A stretch of 64,000 nucleotides of DNA, taken from the NCBI GenBank assembly GCA_016177705.1, contig JACOUT010000009.1, positions 335,519 through 399,518 of the forward strand, read 5' to 3'. Position numbers and translations under genes: made by a program. Of this stretch, positions 33,501 to 39,068 are shown one piece after another. The DNA is from Deltaproteobacteria bacterium (GTDB taxonomy: Bacteria; Myxococcota; UBA727; VGSZ01). The notes under the pieces are model-generated. The model had not been told where the DNA came from. It searched no databases and saw nothing but the letters and a program-made list of their open reading frames with translations. The first letter of the stretch is position 1, and the number at the start of each line of letters is the position of its first letter.

Positions 33501-33875
33501 CTGATCGAGCGGCGTGCTGCTGCACGCGGCGTCCACCGCGGCGCCGGCACCCGCCTCGACGCCGTCGGCGACGCCGTCGCCATCGGTGTCGGCCACCTCG
33601 GGGTCGGTGGGCAGGCCGCCCGGCCAGCGATCGCCGAACTCCGCCTCGTCGGTGAGCGCGTCGCAGTCGCTGTCGGTGACGTCGTTGTCGGGGTCGTTCG
33701 GGTCCGCCTCGCCCTCACCCTCGCCCTCACCCTCACCCTCACCCTCGGACGGGCCGGCGTCCTCGGCCGGGGGGTCACCTTCACCCTCGGACGCGACCTG
33801 CTGGCCACAGCCGTCGCAGCCGCCGGTGGAGACGAGACAGCCGACGGCGGCCACGAGAACGACGACGATGCGCAT
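27540..33875 (-). CDS. Giant surface lipoprotein: Gly-Glu linker, >30 calcium-type repeats, VWA domain, Cys-rich C-terminus
   Basis: 2111 residues. The start was set at the ATG giving a lipoprotein signal ending STGGC (Cys20); a 19-codon upstream extension lacks signal character. After a Ser/Glu/Gly tract come at least 30 Asp-rich segments of the form DxDxDGxxDGxE (about residues 60-1000), resembling TSP3 or dockerin-like Ca2+ loops. A beta-rich region leads to a VWA domain starting at VDFLVIVDNSGSM (MIDAS Asp1239) and extending to about 1470. The C-terminal 430 residues contain ten or more Cys-knot-like units such as CPADCGGCSGAAVC. The protein should be a long, Ca2+-stiffened surface fibre with an adhesive VWA head. 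It is transcribed divergently from the glycosyltransferase operon. Confidence 0.88.
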   Translation of the reverse strand: MRIVVVLVAAVGCLVSTGGCDGCGQQVASEGEGDPPAEDAGPSEGEGEGEGEGEGEADPNDPDNDVTDSDCDALTDEAEFGDRWPGGLPTDPEVADTDGDGVADGVEAGAGAAVDAACSSTPLDQDPSTSTNPTVADSDGDCRTDGAEDRDRNGRVDVGEGDPRSIDSDLDGIDDGEEDLDCDGVLDPGETDAGDADSDDDGLSDGFERLIGSNPLDDDSDDDGIPDGQEVANGDDPVGDLIDADGDGIADAAEVANGTDPADADSDDDGLCDGNRDVAAVGCVAGEDRDGDGLLDPGESDPLALDTDCDGLGDRDEQVVYGSGSLDGDSDGDGLSDALEAGVTTAADASCVGVQLDQDPSTTTDPTSTDSDGDGIRDGVEDLNHDGALAAANPGAPQETDPSDPDTDGDGRCDGGGTVSPTCIAGEDFNGDNVVTGTETDPRVPDIDTDGDGLVDLREPGVGLDPADPDSDGDGRCDGGGTVAGVCTAGEDVDGDGVLDPGETDPLEPDTDCDGLADGAELVAGTGPRDPDTDNDGLTDGLELSRATPVTGTACVGVVLDVVDNTAATSSDALYADTDQDGIPDGSEDRNRDGAIAAAGASPRETFPRDADSDDDGRCDGPQAVGAASCVAGEDFDGDGIIDAGETDPRAAEIDGDGDGLLSTVEALLGTSDADADSDDDGLCDGSIAVAAASCVGGEDRNRNGARDTGETNALSNDSDCDALSDSAEGALGTDALDADSDNDLLTDGVERSVTAVLDCATAPVVIAAGAIQTDPRDADSDNDGLNDGSEDRDRDGHLDAQVANPRTTVQETNPTVADTDGDGLCDGPLSVGACTAGEDLNRNGIVDGGETDPRVANQDLDGDGLDDADEVAIYGTDPNDDDTDNDGLLDGEEVQQTVTDPLRADGDCDGLNDGDEVLAGTDPADPDTDGDGLSDGLESGTSCSSSSTPPETDLVCNVPVAVCVADANGVTTTNPLNPDSDGDGVVDGAEDANQNGAVDAGELDPGNPADVTGADANACATANLRSVNLLERSATTADLTVAVAPTFSDTVLSAGGGQAGALFFDAGKQVAGAGFQATVTGADAAAKLLTLEAIFEAQGAISAGTTERRTFTTWDGFAGAIGEYQWSDDQPADVVTKSLLDLVGAVVPGASSAPAFGGGTDTGSYKLQVEVVVRPTLTIVVLGLAQNARVVADERTLFRLDDNTNGSNLASFGDGTGTQCDRFTVAPAQRVDFLVIVDNSGSMSNEQAGVARAANEISRQLSASTVDWRVALATSDVDYLGSSLAAWSAVDVASSNTPKYCEFTTSPYAIQRCVRLRLNADADIADTVSQPFSEVTIGLDLNGDGDATDTGLPNISEAAVDVDINRDGDKLDAVTSVVESGMGTSGSGAENFFRPTACLLGQLVPANGVTAGTGINSESGEMCGRNAARPPYSGASTYQSPPASYVLLPRAANDPHKLRTSAGLVVIYVTDANEQSDNRYPNNTSLPSWEAFFDNFDQAGNAAFLGGITCPPGTDCTDGDGAVTSRFQVLFADLGGVDRSLPPDSDPQQAQKIADAVRAILDASIAQASPYVLSKPPISSTIKVAINSEVFDPVGCEASCEAACIADGGSAGTCATQCSCDVNGCTELPRSKTDGFDYDGTTNSIQFFGDCRPRFDQVGDRIAVSYRYWVPDLVDQGACVCNQPPPFVCLNDTCVCPADCGIPGGVPAGQTCNPVTCQPECLPDCGGCPGATVCDTGSCACACPAGCGGPSPGPGFTCDDTGAAPTCDWQCSACPGTAPGPFSVCDFSTCAWTCPGCSGVAPPGFVCNASAAVCDFSCAADCGGACDGAFTCDQQLCQCECPADCGAPPPGPGYVCNAAACEYQCPSPLPGVNPPSSSVGWQWDAATCAYSCNQTVCDGTAAPGAAATCDPSTCAWRCPADCGGCSGAAVCDVGQCACECPAGCGSPAPGPSFVCDDVVDCAWECPTTPPSGPPGGNAAFVWDTTSCTWQCPADCGLGTLPPDQQCDRTTCTTSCRADCGGCGAYETCDTTACDCVCETSASCAAGFVFDAVACQCVCDLTQACGATRVLDPATCSCVCHEDAQGNPDCNGCGGGTLCQQSLCECIPLGG
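30870..33690 (-). repeat. Coding region of Asp-rich calcium-type repeats
   Basis: About 33 repeat units of 13 core residues, spaced 15 to 45 residues apart, fill this part of the giant lipoprotein. Cys-containing variants (DSDCDGL, DDDGLCDG) recur at intervals, suggesting a higher-order unit. The DNA is a low-complexity GTCG-rich series on the plus strand, which produces long spurious open frames there. Confidence 0.9.
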
Positions 33876-33906
33876 GCCTGAGCGTACCGCCCGCGTCGCC
33901 TCAGGC
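33876..33906 (-). promoter_or_regulatory. Inverted repeat abutting the giant lipoprotein start codon
   Basis: GCCTGAG (33876-33882) pairs with CTCAGGC (33900-33906) across 17 bases, immediately upstream of the ATG. No Shine-Dalgarno is close to the start; the only GAGG lies in the distal arm. A leader hairpin could affect translation of this large protein. Confidence 0.3.
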
Positions 33907-34106
33907 CCAAAGGAAGCGCTGCCGACACCCATTCGGGGACGGCCCGCTCTGATGTGCGCTTGCGGCGCACCCTCGTCTTCGCCTCCGCGTGAACGGCTGT
34001 GTCAGCGCGCGACTTGAGGCGCGCCGTGGTGCTGACCTGAATCCATAAGGAAATCAGATGGTTCACGCGAATTGCCTGGCGACGCGCTTCCGCCGAACAT
34101 CCTCCG

Positions 34107-35051
34107 ATGCGCGTGCAAGCGTGCCTGCTCAACTACAAGACCGCGCCGCTGACGTTGCGCGCGCTCGACGCGCTCGTGCCCGAGGTGCGCGCCCTGGGCG
34201 GCGCGCGCATCTGCGTCGTCGACAACGATTCGCAGGACGGCAGCTTCGAGGCGCTCAAAGGCGGCGTCGCCGAGCGCGGTGTCGGTGAGCTCGTCGACGT
34301 GCTCCAGTCGGGTAGGAACGGTGGCTACGGCTTCGGCAACAACGTGGCGCTGCGTCACGCGCTCGCGTCGCCGTCGCCGCCCGAGTACTGCTGGCTGGTC
34401 AACTCCGACGCCTTCGTGGAGCCCGGCGCGCTTGCGGCCTTGGTCCATTACCTCGACCTGCACCCCGAGGTCGGCATCGCGAGCGGCTACGTGCACGGCA
34501 CTGACGGCAGCCCCCACACCGCGGCGTTCACCTTTCCCTCGGTGTGGAGCGAGATCGAGGGCAGCGCGCGCTTTGGCCCGATCTCGCGGCTGTTGGCGGC
34601 GCGGCGGGTGGCGCGTGCCGTGCCGGAGCGCTCCACGGACGACGTCGATTGGGTGAGCGGCGCCTCGATGATGATCCGTCGCAGCGTGCTCGAGCGCGTC
34701 GGCTTGTTCGATGAGACCTTCTTCCTCTACTTCGAGGAGACCGACCTGTGCCGCCGCGCGCGGGCGGCAGGCTTTCGCATCGCCTTCGTGCGCGAAGCGT
34801 CGGTGGCGCACCTGCACGGTGCCTCGACGGGCGTTGGCAACCTCAAGCGCCGTACGCCCGGCTACCTGTTCGACTCGCGCCGCCACTACTTCCTCAAGCA
34901 TCATGGGCGGCCGTACCTGTGGGCGGCCAACGTCGCGCGTGGCCTCGGCCTGGCGAGCTTTCGTGTGCGTCGGCGTCTGCAGGGCAAGGCCGACCCCGAC
35001 TACCAACGGGCGCTCACCGACTTCGTGGCGCACTGCCTCAAGCACCCGTGA
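34107..35051 (+). CDS. Glycosyltransferase family 2 (rhamnosyltransferase-like)
   Basis: 314 residues from an ATG. GT-A fold motifs are visible: ACLLNYKTAPLTLRALDAL at the N-terminus, VVDNDSQDGS, a nucleotide-sugar segment NGGYGFGNN, the metal-site-like NSDAFVEP, and WVSGASMMIRR with FDETFFLYFEETDLCRR. These match GT2 enzymes of the WcaA/rhamnosyltransferase type that extend O-antigen or exopolysaccharide from an NDP-sugar. No transmembrane segments are seen, so it is cytoplasmic or membrane-associated. It heads a three-gene glycan cassette and is divergent from the giant lipoprotein gene across 231 bases. Confidence 0.9.
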   Translation: MRVQACLLNYKTAPLTLRALDALVPEVRALGGARICVVDNDSQDGSFEALKGGVAERGVGELVDVLQSGRNGGYGFGNNVALRHALASPSPPEYCWLVNSDAFVEPGALAALVHYLDLHPEVGIASGYVHGTDGSPHTAAFTFPSVWSEIEGSARFGPISRLLAARRVARAVPERSTDDVDWVSGASMMIRRSVLERVGLFDETFFLYFEETDLCRRARAAGFRIAFVREASVAHLHGASTGVGNLKRRTPGYLFDSRRHYFLKHHGRPYLWAANVARGLGLASFRVRRRLQGKADPDYQRALTDFVAHCLKHP

Positions 35052-35137
35052 CGCTCGCGCAGCGGCGTCGAAGGCATGCCGTCAGCGGCACCGAAGTGCT
35101 ACACCCGAACCCATCCCAGCGCAGCATGGAGGGCGGG

Positions 35138-35794
35138 ATGTCGGACAACGGCCGGACCTCGACGACGGAGACGAGCGCGCCGCGGCACGGCGATGCCGCG
35201 CCGGCGGGCGATCGCAACAGGAACCCGCGGGACCTCGGCCTGCTCGCGCTCATCCGCGAGGACTTCCGCACGCATGGCAACAAGCCGCTCGAGCCGGGCT
35301 TCGCGGCGCTGTTGGTGCACCGCCTGGCAAACGCGCGCTGGGACCTGCGCTCCAAGGCCGCGCGTCTGCCGGTCACCGCCTTGTGCCGCCTCGGCTACAC
35401 CTGGGTCGACTTGGTGCTCGGCATCGAGATCCCCTACAGCACGCAGGTGGGGCGCCGCGTGCGCATCTGGCACCACGGCGGCATCGTGCTCGGCGCGCGC
35501 GCCATCGGCGACGACGTCCAGATCCGCCAGAACACCACCTTCGGCGTGCTGCACATGGGCGACGAGGGCGGCGTGCCCATCATCGGCAACCGCGTCGAGC
35601 TCGGCGCCGGCGCCTGCGTGGCCGGCCCGGTGACGGTGGGCGACGACAGCGTGGTGGGACCGAATTCGCTGGTCATTCGCGACCTGCCGCCGAAGTCGGT
35701 GGTGATGGGCGTGCCGGCGCGGCAAGCGACCTTGAAGGTCGAGGCGCAGGGCAACGGGGGCGCCGCCGCCAAGGCGAGCGCGTCGAGCCAGTGA
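35138..35794 (+). CDS. Serine acetyltransferase-like hexapeptide-repeat acyltransferase
   Basis: 218 residues. The ATG at 35138 has GGAGG five bases upstream; an ATG four codons earlier lies inside that Shine-Dalgarno. The N-terminal region (LIREDFRTHGNKPLEPGFAA) is the CysE-type helical segment. The C-terminal half is a left-handed beta-helix of hexapeptide repeats (VRIWHHGGIVLGARAIGDDV, GNRVELGAGACVAGPVTVGD, NSLVIRDLPPKSVVMGVPAR). Family members acetylate serine or sugars using acetyl-CoA. Placed between two glycosyltransferases with a 4-base overlap to the second, this one more likely O-acetylates a sugar of the encoded glycan than makes cysteine, as in EpsC-type gene neighbourhoods. Confidence 0.85.
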   Translation: MSDNGRTSTTETSAPRHGDAAPAGDRNRNPRDLGLLALIREDFRTHGNKPLEPGFAALLVHRLANARWDLRSKAARLPVTALCRLGYTWVDLVLGIEIPYSTQVGRRVRIWHHGGIVLGARAIGDDVQIRQNTTFGVLHMGDEGGVPIIGNRVELGAGACVAGPVTVGDDSVVGPNSLVIRDLPPKSVVMGVPARQATLKVEAQGNGGAAAKASASSQ

Positions 35795-36816
35795 GCAAGG
35801 CGGTGAGCGCGCGCGCGCGCGACCAGGGCGCCGGCACCTCGGCGCTTGGCGACGTCGGTGTCGTCGTCATCGGGCGGAACGAGGGCGAGCGCTTGCAGCG
35901 CTGCTTCGACACCTTGCCCAAGGGCGTGCGGCGCGTGCTCTACGTCGACTCCGCCTCCACCGACGACAGCGTGGCGCAGGCCGAGCGGCGCGGCATCGAG
36001 GTAGTGGCGCTCGATCTGTCGATCGCGTTCACCGCTGCGCGCGCGCGCAACGAGGGGTTCCGACGCCTGCTCGCCGTCGAGCCCGAGCTCGAGCTGGTGC
36101 AGTTCGTCGACGGCGACTGCGAGATGCTGCCGGGCTGGCTCGAGGCCGCTGCGGCCACCATGCAGGGCGACCACGGCATCGCGGTGGTGTGCGGACGGCT
36201 GCGCGAGCGCTTCCGCGACGCGAGCGTCTACAACCGGCTGTGCGACATGGAGTGGGACGGCCCCATCGGCGACGTCTTCGCATGCGGCGGCATCTGCATG
36301 ATGCGCGCGGCGCCGCTGGCGGCGGCGGGCGGCTTCACCGACGCCATCATGGCGGGGGAGGAGCCGGAGCTGTGCGTGCGGCTGCGTCGGCAAGGGTACC
36401 GCGTGGTGCGCATCGACGCCGACATGGCGCTGCACGACGCCGCCATGCATCGCTTCGGCCAATGGTGGAAGCGCATGATCAGGGACGGTTACGGCACCGC
36501 TGAGCTCGCGGGCTATCACCCCGAACATTGGCGCAAGGACGAGCTGTCGATGCTGGCGTGGGGGCTCGGGCTGCCGGCGACCGCGGTCGCGTCGGCGCCG
36601 TCGACGGGCGGGCTCGGGCTGTCGTTGTTGGGTGCGTATCCGGCGTTGTGGCTGCGCATCGTGGCGCGCCGCCAGCGACGCGGCGAGCCGCTGGCGGACT
36701 CGGCGCTGTACGCGACCCACTGCGTGGCGGGCAAGCTGCCGCAGGCGCTCGGCGTGGTGAAGTTCCACTGGGGGGCGCTGCGCGGGCGGCGCTGGACGGT
36801 GGCGGAGTATCGGTAG
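35791..36816 (+). CDS. Glycosyltransferase family 2
   Basis: 341 residues from the GTG in a GTGA overlap with the acetyltransferase. The GT-A core shows VGVVVIGRNEGERLQRCFDT, LYVDSASTDDSV, the metal-binding QFVDGDCE (Asp-x-Asp region), ACGGICMMRA and EEPELCVRLRRQG. A hydrophobic segment near the C-terminus (about 265-290, LGLSLLGAYPALWLRIV) may anchor it to the inner membrane. Together with the upstream transferase and acetyltransferase it probably decorates a surface polysaccharide or glycolipid. No polymerase or flippase lies next to it. Confidence 0.88.
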   Translation: MSKAVSARARDQGAGTSALGDVGVVVIGRNEGERLQRCFDTLPKGVRRVLYVDSASTDDSVAQAERRGIEVVALDLSIAFTAARARNEGFRRLLAVEPELELVQFVDGDCEMLPGWLEAAAATMQGDHGIAVVCGRLRERFRDASVYNRLCDMEWDGPIGDVFACGGICMMRAAPLAAAGGFTDAIMAGEEPELCVRLRRQGYRVVRIDADMALHDAAMHRFGQWWKRMIRDGYGTAELAGYHPEHWRKDELSMLAWGLGLPATAVASAPSTGGLGLSLLGAYPALWLRIVARRQRRGEPLADSALYATHCVAGKLPQALGVVKFHWGALRGRRWTVAEYR

Positions 36817-36892
36817 CGGCGTCGGCGACGTCAGCCAGGTTGGGGGACCCGGAGCGCAGCGACCGGGGGCCGCGGAGCGGCCGGCTGTTCCT

Positions 36893-36937
36893 CGGCGGGC
36901 GAGAGCCCGCCGGGACAAGACGCGGGGGAACCCCCGC
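36893..36937. terminator. Two hairpins between the glycan operon and the tRNA
   Basis: An 8-bp perfect hairpin with a GAGA loop (36893-36912) is followed by a 7-bp perfect palindrome with an AA centre (36922-36937). They lie 76-121 bases after the glycosyltransferase stop and beyond the tRNA's own terminator. They probably end plus-strand transcription and back up termination of the tRNA transcript. Confidence 0.5.
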
Positions 36938-36938
36938 A

Positions 36939-36980
36939 CCAAACGAGAAGAGCCGGCTCTCGCCGGCTCTTCTCGTTTGG
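36939..36980 (-). terminator. 18-bp inverted repeat at the tRNA 3' end
   Basis: Perfect arms 36939-36956 and 36963-36980 flank a 6-base loop. The tRNA-proximal arm begins inside the tRNA's CCA end (36978-36980). On the minus strand the stem ends in GTTTGG rather than a long U-run. It is most simply read as the tRNA terminator. Confidence 0.7.
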
Positions 36981-37053
36981 TTGCGGGGGTTGGACTTGAA
37001 CCAACGACCTTCGGGTTATGAGCCCGATGAGCTACCAACTGCTCCACCCCGCG
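36978..37053 (-). tRNA. Initiator tRNA-Met (anticodon CAU)
   Basis: The minus strand folds into a 76-base cloverleaf. The acceptor is CGCGGGG with CCCCGCA, the D-stem GAGC/GCTC, the anticodon arm TCGGG-CTCATAA-CCCGA, the T-arm GTTGG-TTCAAGT-CCAAC, and CCA is encoded. The unpaired C1:A72 and the three consecutive G:C pairs next to the anticodon loop are the hallmarks of initiator tRNA. It lies 38 bases downstream of tsaE on the same strand, so it may be partly cotranscribed. Confidence 0.96.
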
Positions 37054-37091
37054 TCGGGTGTGGCGGATCAATAACAGCAAGCGACCCGAAG

Positions 37092-37538
37092 TCAAGCGTT
37101 GGTGGCGTCCGGCAGCTCAATCTCGACGCTGCGCTGCTCCGGCGCCGCGTCGACCAAGCGAAGCCGCACGCGCCCGAACGGCGATGCCGGCGCGAGCGCG
37201 CCCGGCCACTCCACGAGCGAGAACGCCGCCGCGTCGTCGAGCAGCTCCGCCAGCCCGAGCTCCTCGAGCCCGCGCGCGCCCTCCAGCCGGTACAGGTCGA
37301 GGTGGTGCACCGGCGGCAACGTCCGGTAGCTCCGCGCCAACGCGAAGGTCGGGCTCTGCACCACCACGGCGTCACCTCCCGGCAGCGCCTGCACGAAGCC
37401 GCGCACGAACGCGGTCTTGCCGGCGCCGAGCTCGCCGTCGAGCAGCAGCACGAGCGGCGCGCGCACGCGTCGCGCGATCTCCGCGCCGAGCGCTTCGGTC
37501 TCGGCCTCCGAGCGCGTCAAGCGCACGAGCTGTGTCAT
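37092..37538 (-). CDS. tsaE: tRNA threonylcarbamoyladenosine biosynthesis ATPase TsaE
   Basis: 148 residues. Walker A is GELGAGKT (35-42), followed by AFVRGFVQALPGG, the family-typical SPTFALARSY and the motif HHLDLYRL before ELLDDAAAFSLVEWP. TsaE is the ATPase that works with TsaB, TsaC and TsaD to place threonylcarbamoyl on A37 of ANN-decoding tRNAs in the cytoplasm. The start ATG overlaps the stop of the upstream NAD(P)HX repair gene by four bases (ATGA). This nnrD-tsaE order is widely conserved in bacteria and supports both calls. Confidence 0.95.
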   Translation of the reverse strand: MTQLVRLTRSEAETEALGAEIARRVRAPLVLLLDGELGAGKTAFVRGFVQALPGGDAVVVQSPTFALARSYRTLPPVHHLDLYRLEGARGLEELGLAELLDDAAAFSLVEWPGALAPASPFGRVRLRLVDAAPEQRSVEIELPDATNA

Positions 37539-39040
37539 GCCGGGCGGCCGAGCACGTGGGCCACGGCGTCGGCGATGTCGGAGGCGAGCGCGCCGCGCGT
37601 GGCGAGGCGCAGGCCTGCCCGCTGCTGCGCCTGCACGCCGACCAGCGCGGCGTCGAGCGGCGCCAGGCCGCGGCCGAGCAGCGCGCCGATGACGCCGGCG
37701 AGCACGTCGCCGCTGCCTGCCACCGCGAGCGCGGGCGCGCCGCCCTCGACGACGTAGGGCGTCACCCCCGGCGCCGCGATCACCGGGCAGGCGCCCTTGA
37801 GCACCACCACGGAGCCGAGCCGCTCGACCAGCGCGCGCGCGGCCGCCAGGCGATCGCCTTGCACCGACGCGGCGCTCGTCGACAACAGCCGGCCCGCCTC
37901 GCCGGGGTGGGGCGTGCACACGGCGCGCAATTCGCGCGGCGCGCCGGCGGCGAGGGCGTCGAGCGCTTCGGCGTCGACGACCATCGGCGTGCCGACGGCC
38001 GCGCACGCCTCGATCAGCGGTCGCGCGCGTGCGGCCCGCGCGCCCAGCCCGGGGCCGAGCACCACGGCGTCGAAGGCGGCCGCGATCTCGGCGGCAGACG
38101 CCCCCCCGCGCACCATCAGCTCCGGCGCCGGCGACCGGCTCGGCGCGCCCTCGACGACGAGCGTGCACAGCCCGCAGCCGGCGCGCAGCGCGGCGCGCGC
38201 GGCAAGGTGAGCGGCGCCGGCGCGCTCGGGCTCACCCTCGACGACGCCGACGTGACCGAAGCGCCCCTTGTGAGCCGCCTTGTCGAGCGGCGGCACCAGC
38301 GCCTGTGCCTCCACGAGCCGCAAGGCGGCGGGCACCGATGCGCCTGGCGGCGACAGCAGCCCGATGTCGACGACGGTCGTGTGCCCGCTGTGAAACAGGC
38401 CCGGCTCAGAGGCGTGCGCCACCCTGCGCTGTCCAAAGGTCACCGTGTGCGCCGCGCGCACCGCGGGGCCGAGCGGCGCCTGGCCGTCGGTGGGCAGCCC
38501 GGAGGGCACGTCGACAGCGAGCACGGGTACGGTGGCGCGGCTGAGGGCCGCGATCACGTTGGCGGCGACGCCCTCGACGGCGCGCGTCAGCCCGGTGCCG
38601 AACAGCGCGTCGATGAGCATGCCGGGCGCCGCCGCCGCGATCAGTGCGTCGACGTCGTCGGCCAGGTCGACGAGCAAGAAGGCGCCGCCGAGCGCGCTCG
38701 AGCGCCAGCCGTGCGCTTCGGCGGTGGCGAGGAACATCTGCGCGGCCAGGCCGGCGTCGCCGGCGAGCTGATCGGGCGCCTTGAGCGTGACCACCGGGCA
38801 GGGCACGCCGCTGCCCCACAGGTGGCGCGCCGCCACCCAGCCGTCGCCGCCGTTGTTGCCCGGGCCTGCGAACAGCAGCGCGCGCTCGAGCCCGAGCACG
38901 AGCCGACGCGCGGCCTCGGCCACCGACCGGCCGGCGTGCTCCATCAGGACGATGCCCGGGACGCCGAGATCCTCGATGGTGTGGGCATCCGCTGCGCGCG
39001 CCTGCGCGGCGGAGGCCAGGGGCTCGGCGTGGACCTTCAC
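37535..39040 (-). CDS. nnrD: Bifunctional NAD(P)H-hydrate epimerase / ADP-dependent dehydratase
   Basis: 501 residues from a GTG start with no strong Shine-Dalgarno. The N-terminal half is the YjeF_N epimerase domain (GPGNNGGDGWVAARHL at 59-74, and LIDALFGTGLTR). The C-terminal half is the ribokinase-like dehydratase (VVLGPGLG, VVDAEALDAL, CTPHPGEAGRLL and the catalytic AVAGSGDVLAGVIGAL). The enzyme interconverts R and S forms of damaged NAD(P)HX, then dehydrates the S form back to NAD(P)H using ADP. It is translationally coupled to tsaE and sits 28 bases after the TPR gene. Confidence 0.95.
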   Translation of the reverse strand: MKVHAEPLASAAQARAADAHTIEDLGVPGIVLMEHAGRSVAEAARRLVLGLERALLFAGPGNNGGDGWVAARHLWGSGVPCPVVTLKAPDQLAGDAGLAAQMFLATAEAHGWRSSALGGAFLLVDLADDVDALIAAAAPGMLIDALFGTGLTRAVEGVAANVIAALSRATVPVLAVDVPSGLPTDGQAPLGPAVRAAHTVTFGQRRVAHASEPGLFHSGHTTVVDIGLLSPPGASVPAALRLVEAQALVPPLDKAAHKGRFGHVGVVEGEPERAGAAHLAARAALRAGCGLCTLVVEGAPSRSPAPELMVRGGASAAEIAAAFDAVVLGPGLGARAARARPLIEACAAVGTPMVVDAEALDALAAGAPRELRAVCTPHPGEAGRLLSTSAASVQGDRLAAARALVERLGSVVVLKGACPVIAAPGVTPYVVEGGAPALAVAGSGDVLAGVIGALLGRGLAPLDAALVGVQAQQRAGLRLATRGALASDIADAVAHVLGRPA

Positions 39041-39068
39041 CGTGGCAGGCTAGCGCGCTTCCGCCGTT

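Noticed and set aside
30870..33690. Regular repeats that could suggest a CRISPR array or satellite DNA
   Set aside because: The units have variable spacing and code in frame for calcium-type repeats; there is no constant repeat with unique spacers.
36978..37053. Integration site for a genomic island at tRNA-fMet
   Set aside because: No integrase gene and no second copy of the tRNA 3' end are in the window, so only the hairpin array is reported.
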